Origin: UBA6164 sp963979005
Lineage (GTDB): Bacteria; Patescibacteriota; Gracilibacteria; BD1-5; UBA6164
DNA: 59,936 nucleotides
Reading direction: 5' to 3'
Assembly: GCA_963979005.1 (NCBI GenBank)
Contig: CAXBVF010000002.1
Location: forward strand, 1-59,936
In this document: one piece after another, positions 54,634 to 59,936 of the stretch
Layout of the letters: each line of letters starts with the position of its first letter
Position numbering within the stretch: the stretch's first letter is position 1
The notes under the pieces: model-generated
Told to the model about the DNA's origin: nothing
The model's database searches: none
The model's input: the letters and a program-made list of their open reading frames with translations, nothing else
Translations under genes and position numbers: made by a program

Positions 54634-55917
54634 ATGAGAAAAAATTTATTACACATATGACACAAGGAGTTATCCTATGAAATAAGAGAAATAGTTGATG
54701 TTTCAAAAAAAGTAGAGAGCTTTGGTAGAGAAATATTCTGGGAAAACATATGAGATCCAGTTGAGAAATGAGAAAAAATACCTGATTGGTTGAAAAAAAT
54801 AGTTACAAATGCATGTAAATTGGATAAAGTTTATTGATATTGTCCAACTAGGTGACTAGATACTGCTAGGGAATATGTATCCTCAAAAAGTTCAAAGGTA
54901 ACAAAAGATAATATTTTGTTTTTTAACTGACTTTGAGACGCTATAAATAAAATATATCGAAACCTATCTTTTGATTCAAGAGTTATTTGACCAAATCCTG
55001 CGTATTCAACTCACTCTTCAGCTGAAGCAGCTCATGCTTGATCAGCACATATTACATATTCTCTTAATCCAAATGATAACTGGAATCCTGACTTATTAGA
55101 GCTAGAAAATAAGGTTAAATATAATCCAAATATTGTAGCTATTCTTGTTATTAATCCTGATAATCCTACTTGAGTAGTTTTTTCAAAAGAAATTTTGCTT
55201 TCTATAGTTGATATAGCTAAAAAATATAATCTATTTTTAATTTTTGATGAAATCTATGAAAAATTAACTTTTGAAGAAGAAGATAAGATTTTATTAGCTG
55301 ATATAGTAGATGATGTACCATGAATTTCTATGAAGTGAATCTCAAAAGATATACCTTGGCCAGGTTCTAGATGCGGATGGATAGAAGTGTACAATATTGA
55401 CTCTGATGACAATTTTAAAGAATATATAAAATCGATTTTGTCATCTAAAATGTTAGAAGTCTGTTCTACAACTCTTCCTCAATATGTGTTACCAGAGATT
55501 TATGAGAGCAAAAATTATAAGTTATCATTAGAAACTAGAATAAAAAAATATAAAAATAGAGCTGATTTAGCAGAGAATATATTAGGGTGATTAGATGAAA
55601 TAACTTTAATTAAGCCAAAATGAGCGTTTTATCTTTCTATTACTTTTAATATGGATAAGGTGAATACTTCATATATTCCATATATTAAAGAGCAGGAGAT
55701 AGAATCTTATATATCTGATTTTTTGATTTGAGTTGAGAGATTTGATAAAAAGTTTTGTTATTATTTATTAGGAAAGACTTGAATTTGTTCAGTTCCATTA
55801 AGTTGATTTAATTCTACATTTGAATGATTTAGAATTACTTTGTTAGAAGAAAATAGAGAAAGATTTATATTTATTTTAGAAACTATTAAAAATTTTATTT
55901 TAGAATACAAAAAATAA
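54634..55917 (+). CDS. PLP-dependent aminotransferase (class I/II, AlaA-like), 427 aa
   Basis: Fold-type I aminotransferase. Visible motifs are VINPDNPTGVVF (substrate Asn and Gly loop), LFLIFDEIYEKLTF (PLP-binding Asp and Tyr), the PLP lysine in MKGISKDIPWPGSRCGW, and the C-terminal substrate Arg in GFRITLLEE. The N-terminal IGDPVEKGEKIPDWLKK is like alanine/valine-type aminotransferases. The exact amino acid is uncertain. Several invariant glycines are UGA. It is in an operon with the upstream membrane protein. Confidence 0.88.
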
Positions 55918-55947
55918 GCTTTATTTGCTAACATTTTTGTTGTATAT

Positions 55948-55968
55948 TAGTTTAATATAGTTAAACTA
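55948..55968. promoter_or_regulatory. Inverted repeat upstream of the peptidoglycan hydrolase
   Basis: TAGTTTAA and TTAAACTA separated by 5 bp, 29 bp before the start codon. There is no T-run, so an operator is more likely than a terminator. Confidence 0.4.
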
Positions 55969-55996
55969 TATAGGTATTATTAATTAATTAAGAATT

Positions 55997-58003
55997 TTGC
56001 TTAAAAAATTATATTTATTAGCAAGTATAATGTTGATATTATTGCCAATTACTTGGGCAAATGCACTCACTAATTTTCAAAAGTGAGCTATTTTGGATAA
56101 TTTTAAAAAACAGCAATATGAGCTACTCTTTGAGTCAGATTTAGGTGATTTTTCCTCTGAATATAGTGATATTTTTGATATTTCTAAAAAAGTAGGAATT
56201 TATGAGGATATTTGAGACAAGGTTGAAAAAGATAGGGAAGAGGTCCAGGCAAAAAATATAGAACTATTAGAAAAGATAACTTCTTTGCAAGATTCTATTG
56301 AGCAACTTGATTTAGATATAGAAAATACTTTGATCAAGGTTGATAAAATTAATAAAAGTGTAATTCAAGTAAAAAAAGAGATAGAAGTAAATGAACAAAC
56401 CATATCAATATTAAAGAGAAAAATATCTGAAAATATGGATATTTTACTAGAGTATCTAATCTATGTTTACAAAAAATGAAATACGGTCTACGAAGATAAA
56501 GAAATAGACAACTTGAAGAGTATTCTATTAAATGAAGAAGATATTTCTGATGTAATAAACGATTTATATTATAATTCAATTATTCAGGTTACATGAAAAA
56601 AATTAATAGACAATCATAGAAGTTATATAGCTGAATTATATTTAAAAAAAGTAAATTTAGAGAAGCAAGAGGAAGACTTAAAAAAATTAAGAAAAACATG
56701 AATTATAGAGAAGAAAATATTGGCTGACAAAAAAACATTTAAGGAAAGAATTTTAACAGTTTCTAAATGACAACAATCATTTTATCAAAAATATGTTTAT
56801 GACAAATTACAAATAGAGAGAAGTGTTCAAATAAAAGCATTCAAAGAAAAAATAAAGTTTAATGGAATAAGAGATGATATATTAGAAAAATACAATTGTG
56901 AATTTGTAGATGTATCTAAAAATACTGCAGAAACTAGGGCCTTGACTTGAAAATGTTTAGATATAAATAAAATGATATATTCAGAGTCTAAATTAAGTTC
57001 TGGAGATGTAGATTGATATAACTTTTTTGATTGGCCTATTGATCCAGATAAATGAATTAGTTCATTTTTTCACGATACTGAATATAAAAGAGATTTTTGA
57101 TCTGAGCATGATGCAATTGATATAGTAGCAAACCAATCAACACCAATTAAAGCTCCAGCTGACTGATATGTAGTATTTATAGAAGAACCAGATTCTGAGG
57201 ATTATGCTTATGTTGCATTGAAACATTATGATTGATATATGACAATTTATGGTCATATAAATGATATATTGGTTTCAGAGTTTGATTATGTTAAAAAATG
57301 AGAGATATTTGCTCAAACATGATGAGAATTTGGTACTTTATGAGCTTGATTCTTAACTACTTGACCTCATTTACATTTTGAAGTATTTAAGGATGAAGAA
57401 TATGTAGATCCTCTTACAGTTTTAGATTTATCATATATTCAATTTACTAAACTACCCGAAAAATACCAATATAAATTTTATAGTGATTTTAAAGAAAGAA
57501 GATGATATGAATTCAAGAATCAAACAATAAATACTAGAGTATTTAAGTTAGAATGAACTAATGAGATTGAAAGACAAAAATATTTAATTAATAAATATGC
57601 GGTCGGTTCATTTAATAATTGGCAAATGTGGATAGATGAATCCCTTGATTGAAACATTGATCCTTCATTTGTTATGTGTATATGATTAGCTGAAACTACT
57701 CTATGAAAATATTTAAAAACTCCATATAATATATGAAATGTATGAAATACTGATTCATGAGCTACTAAAATTTTTCCAAATGCTAGAAGTTGAGTATATT
57801 GGATGATAAATACGCTTAATAATAAGTATTTATCACAATATGATGAAATAAGAATGCTAAGTAGGTACTGAAATAATGATATGAATAAGCCTATTTACGC
57901 TTCTAGTCCTGATAATTGGCATAATAATATTATTAGATGTATGAGTCATATAAAAGGTTCTTATGTTCCAGATGATTACAATTTTAGGCTAATGAAGTAT
58001 TAA
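55997..58003 (+). CDS. Exported two-domain peptidoglycan hydrolase: M23 endopeptidase plus lysozyme-like domain, 668 aa
   Basis: TTG start preceded by AAGAA gives a proper signal peptide (LLKKLYLLASIMLILLPITW, cleavage after NA); the ATG 11 codons later would lose its Lys residues. A coiled coil (about 50-290) precedes the LytM/M23 domain with zinc ligands H371..D375 (EHDAIDIV) and H458/H460 (GPHLHFEV). The C-terminal 130 residues carry FVMCIGLAETTLGKYL (Glu566 candidate) and a later WHNNIIRCMSHI, like a lytic transglycosylase or glucosaminidase. It may remodel its own wall or cut that of a host cell. Confidence 0.85.
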
Positions 58004-58034
58004 TACTCCCATATTTTGCTTTAATAAAAGATGT

Positions 58035-58072
58035 ATGTTAAAATTATTTATATATTTTAACATATATTTTTT
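58035..58072 (+). terminator. Terminator of the peptidoglycan hydrolase gene
   Basis: Inverted repeat ATGTTAAAAT / ATTTTAACAT with a 9-nt loop, followed by a T-run. Confidence 0.7.
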
Positions 58073-58076
58073 GTTT

Positions 58077-59009
58077 ATGAAGAAATTTCAAACCTTTTCA
58101 TTGTTATACATTTTAAATATTATATATTTCTCTGAATTTTCATTTGCAGCTGTTTGATGAAGTGAATTGGAACAAAGTCAGGCTAATGCTAATATTATAT
58201 TATCATTTTTTAGTACAGAATTACTATTAAATATAATTTTTGCCTGTGTTACTATTGTTTTAACATTCTTATTATCAAAAATAGTGACTTCTAGGCTAAC
58301 ATCTTATTTAGAAAAATCTTATGCTTGAGAAGAATCAGGTAGGGAAGAATTAGTTTGAGTATTATCTAGAACGGTAAATATATCAATATTATCAATCTGA
58401 TTTGCTATCACACTAACAATACTTTGAATTGATATGTGAATATTTATGTGATGATTATGATTTGGTATAGGTTTTACTCTAAAAATATTTTTGACAAATT
58501 TTGTTGCATGAATATTAATGGTTACTCAATGATTTTATCACTTATGAGATATTATAGAAGTATGAGGTAGAACTTGAACAATTAAAAAAATCCATGCTTT
58601 ATTTACGGCAGTAGAGCAATTTGACTGAGTAGTATATTATATACCAAATGTTAAATTTTTAGAAGAAGATGTTTCAAATTTCCATTCAAATGATAAAAGA
58701 AGAGTTGATATAAAAATATGAGTTGATTATAGTACGGATATAGTTAAAGCTAAAAAAATAATGATACAAGTTATTGAAAAATTCCCAAATATATTACAGG
58801 CACCAACTCCAGAGGTATTAGTGGAAGATTTATGAGATAATTCAATAAAACTATCACTTAGATTTTGGATTAATTCAAAAGATGCATTCTTTGTTTCAAA
58901 ATCAAATGTTATTGAAACAATAAATATGGCATTTAAACAAGCATGAATTGTGATACCTTTCCCACAAATTACTGTAAGTAATAGAACAGATATAAAACTT
59001 CCTGCATAG
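58077..59009 (+). CDS. MscS-family mechanosensitive channel, 310 aa
   Basis: A signal-like first helix and three further membrane segments are followed by the pore-lining TM3 region (Gly-rich GMGIFMGGLGFGIGFTLK) and the beta-domain (FYHLGDIIEVGGRTGTIKKI, VYYIPNVKFLEE). The C-terminal alpha/beta domain (RRVDIKIGVDYSTDIVKAKK) completes the family layout. It releases solutes on membrane tension. Gly in TM3 is mostly UGA. It has its own terminator. Confidence 0.9.
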
Positions 59010-59050
59010 AAGTAAAGTAAATAAGTTAAAAACTATTTGATTTTTATGGT

Positions 59051-59081
59051 AAAAACTCTATAATATTTATAGAGTTTTTTT
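59051..59081 (+). terminator. Terminator of the MscS gene
   Basis: Inverted repeat AAAAACTCTATA and complement with a T-run. Confidence 0.8.
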
Positions 59082-59105
59082 ACTTATTTAAAGGGAATAA
59101 TTACC

Positions 59106-59897
59106 ATGTTAGATTTTAACAAAATTGTTCAAAGATTGTGAACAAAATGATGAAAAATATTATTCAAAGATGATATTTTTGAAATGATTGATCCAGAGAA
59201 AAAAAAGATATATATCAATAAACTTAATAAATATCTATATAAATTAAAATCTCTATGAATTTTGGTTAATTTAAAGGCTTGAGTGTATATCGTGCCAGAT
59301 ATTGAGGATGCAGATTTAAATAAGATTGATCTAATAGATAAATATTATTTAAAATTACTAAAGAAGTATATCATATTCCATGTGTGATCTAGTTATTATA
59401 TTTCATGAAGAAAATCACTAGAGTTTCATATGAAAAATTTAGAAATTCCAGAAAAAATTTTTGTTGTTAATAGATTAATAAACAAAAAAATAAAAATATG
59501 AAATTTAGAAATAATATTTAAAACTATTTCTGGAAATGATATTTATTGAAAAAAAATAAATTTATTTACAAAGATGTCTGAATTTTCAGTAATCAAACAA
59601 ATTGAATGATTAGATTTTAAGTTATCATGATTAGAATTATCGTTAGTTGAGGCTGCATTAGTTAATGATATTGATTTATGAGTTCCTGTAGAACTATTAT
59701 CAAAGTCTATAAAAAAATACTCGAAAGTTATGGATAAGGATATATTTTATAAAATAGGGAAATATAAGTTTATAATGTCATTTAATAGATTAAAAGAGAT
59801 AGCTAAACCTATTGATAGAGAATTATATGAAGTTTTTCTTGATATAATCAAAAAAAATGGTTGATTATTTATATGAGAATGATTGAGAGCGATTTAA
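59106..59897 (+). CDS. AbiEi-like transcriptional regulator/antitoxin, 263 aa
   Basis: An N-terminal winged helix (GKILFKDDIFEMIDPEKKKI ... LKSLGILVNLKAGVYIVPD) is followed by YYISGRKSLEFHMKNLEIPE and KIFVVNRLINKKIKIGNLEI. This is the order seen in AbiEi antitoxins of type IV toxin-antitoxin (abortive infection) systems: helix-turn-helix, GvYi, then the SGrsALe region. The AbiEii nucleotidyltransferase toxin normally follows immediately. The window ends 39 bp later, so the partner is not visible. Assignment by pattern only. Confidence 0.6.
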
Positions 59898-59936
59898 GTC
59901 TAAAAAAAGTGATAGAATTTTAAAACTTGACAAATG

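Noticed and set aside
59884..59925. Start of the AbiEii toxin gene overlapping the AbiEi-like stop (ATG within GAATGATTGAGAG)
   Set aside because: That frame meets TAA after 14 codons; the next possible start is at the window edge.
1..59936. Massive gene decay: most genes seem broken into short ORFs under the standard code
   Set aside because: Breaks are always TGA and fall on conserved Gly positions; with UGA=Gly families are full length.

Overview
The window reads as coding DNA only if UGA is translated as glycine (genetic code 25). With the standard code almost every gene breaks into pieces. With UGA=Gly the pieces join into full-length, recognisable proteins: LepA, RsmA, RluA-type synthase, S1, S2, EF-Ts, ArgS, TsaE, two DEAD-box helicases, a MutS ATPase and an RND pump. 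UGA falls on invariant glycines of P-loops and SAM- or GTP-binding motifs. Together with very AT-rich DNA, small genes and short intergenic spaces, this points to the candidate phyla Gracilibacteria (BD1-5) or Absconditabacteria (SR1), small-genome and probably host-dependent Patescibacteria. I cannot separate the two from this window. No rRNA genes, CRISPR arrays or recognisable insertion sequences are present.

Layout. 1-7.4 kb: end of a lectin-like surface protein, an unknown gene, short RecO, an RluA-type operon with a small lipoprotein, PilC, and an Hsp20 / YtxH-like / secreted-protein operon. 7.4-14.0 kb (minus strand): a surface-protein locus made of a membrane-anchored Ig-like protein, a small exported beta-protein and a 1402-residue adhesin-like protein whose C-terminus resembles the small one. 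14.2-23.3 kb: rsmA, a possible leader peptide, an ATP-grasp ligase, a MATCAP/DUF1704-type metallopeptidase, lepA with a membrane methyltransferase, and a histidine kinase/response regulator pair. 23.4-27.8 kb: tRNA-His, rpsA, rpsB, a small membrane protein, tsf, a MazG-like gene and tRNA-Trp. 27.9-29.4 kb: accessory DNA with a toxin-antitoxin-like pair, a structured non-coding stretch and one gene that uses no UGA-Gly and looks imported. 29.5-40 kb: argS, a secreted hydrolase, a phosphoesterase, two DEAD-box helicases (one behind a promoter-hairpin-terminator leader) and a head-to-head pair of reading frames without starts. 40-48.5 kb: a baseplate-J-like membrane protein, a MutS lacking its mismatch-binding half, an EamA transporter, a glycosyltransferase, a STAS protein, tsaE, a histone-H1-like tail fused to a membrane protein, and a YmdB-type phosphoesterase. 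48.5-59.9 kb: an ArsR / adaptor-lipoprotein / RND pump operon, an aminotransferase, a two-domain peptidoglycan hydrolase, MscS and an AbiEi-like protein.

How it works together. The core is translation and RNA maintenance. The accessory part is largely cell surface: adhesin-like proteins, peptidoglycan hydrolase, exported hydrolase, efflux pump and pilus component, which fits an organism living attached to other bacteria. A family of short GC-rich palindromic repeats sits between genes, and one element lies in frame inside the RND pump gene. The most unusual items are the histone-tail/membrane fusion, the in-frame palindrome, the helicase leader RNA, the imported gene next to a structured RNA, and the preference of highly expressed genes for GGN over UGA glycine codons.
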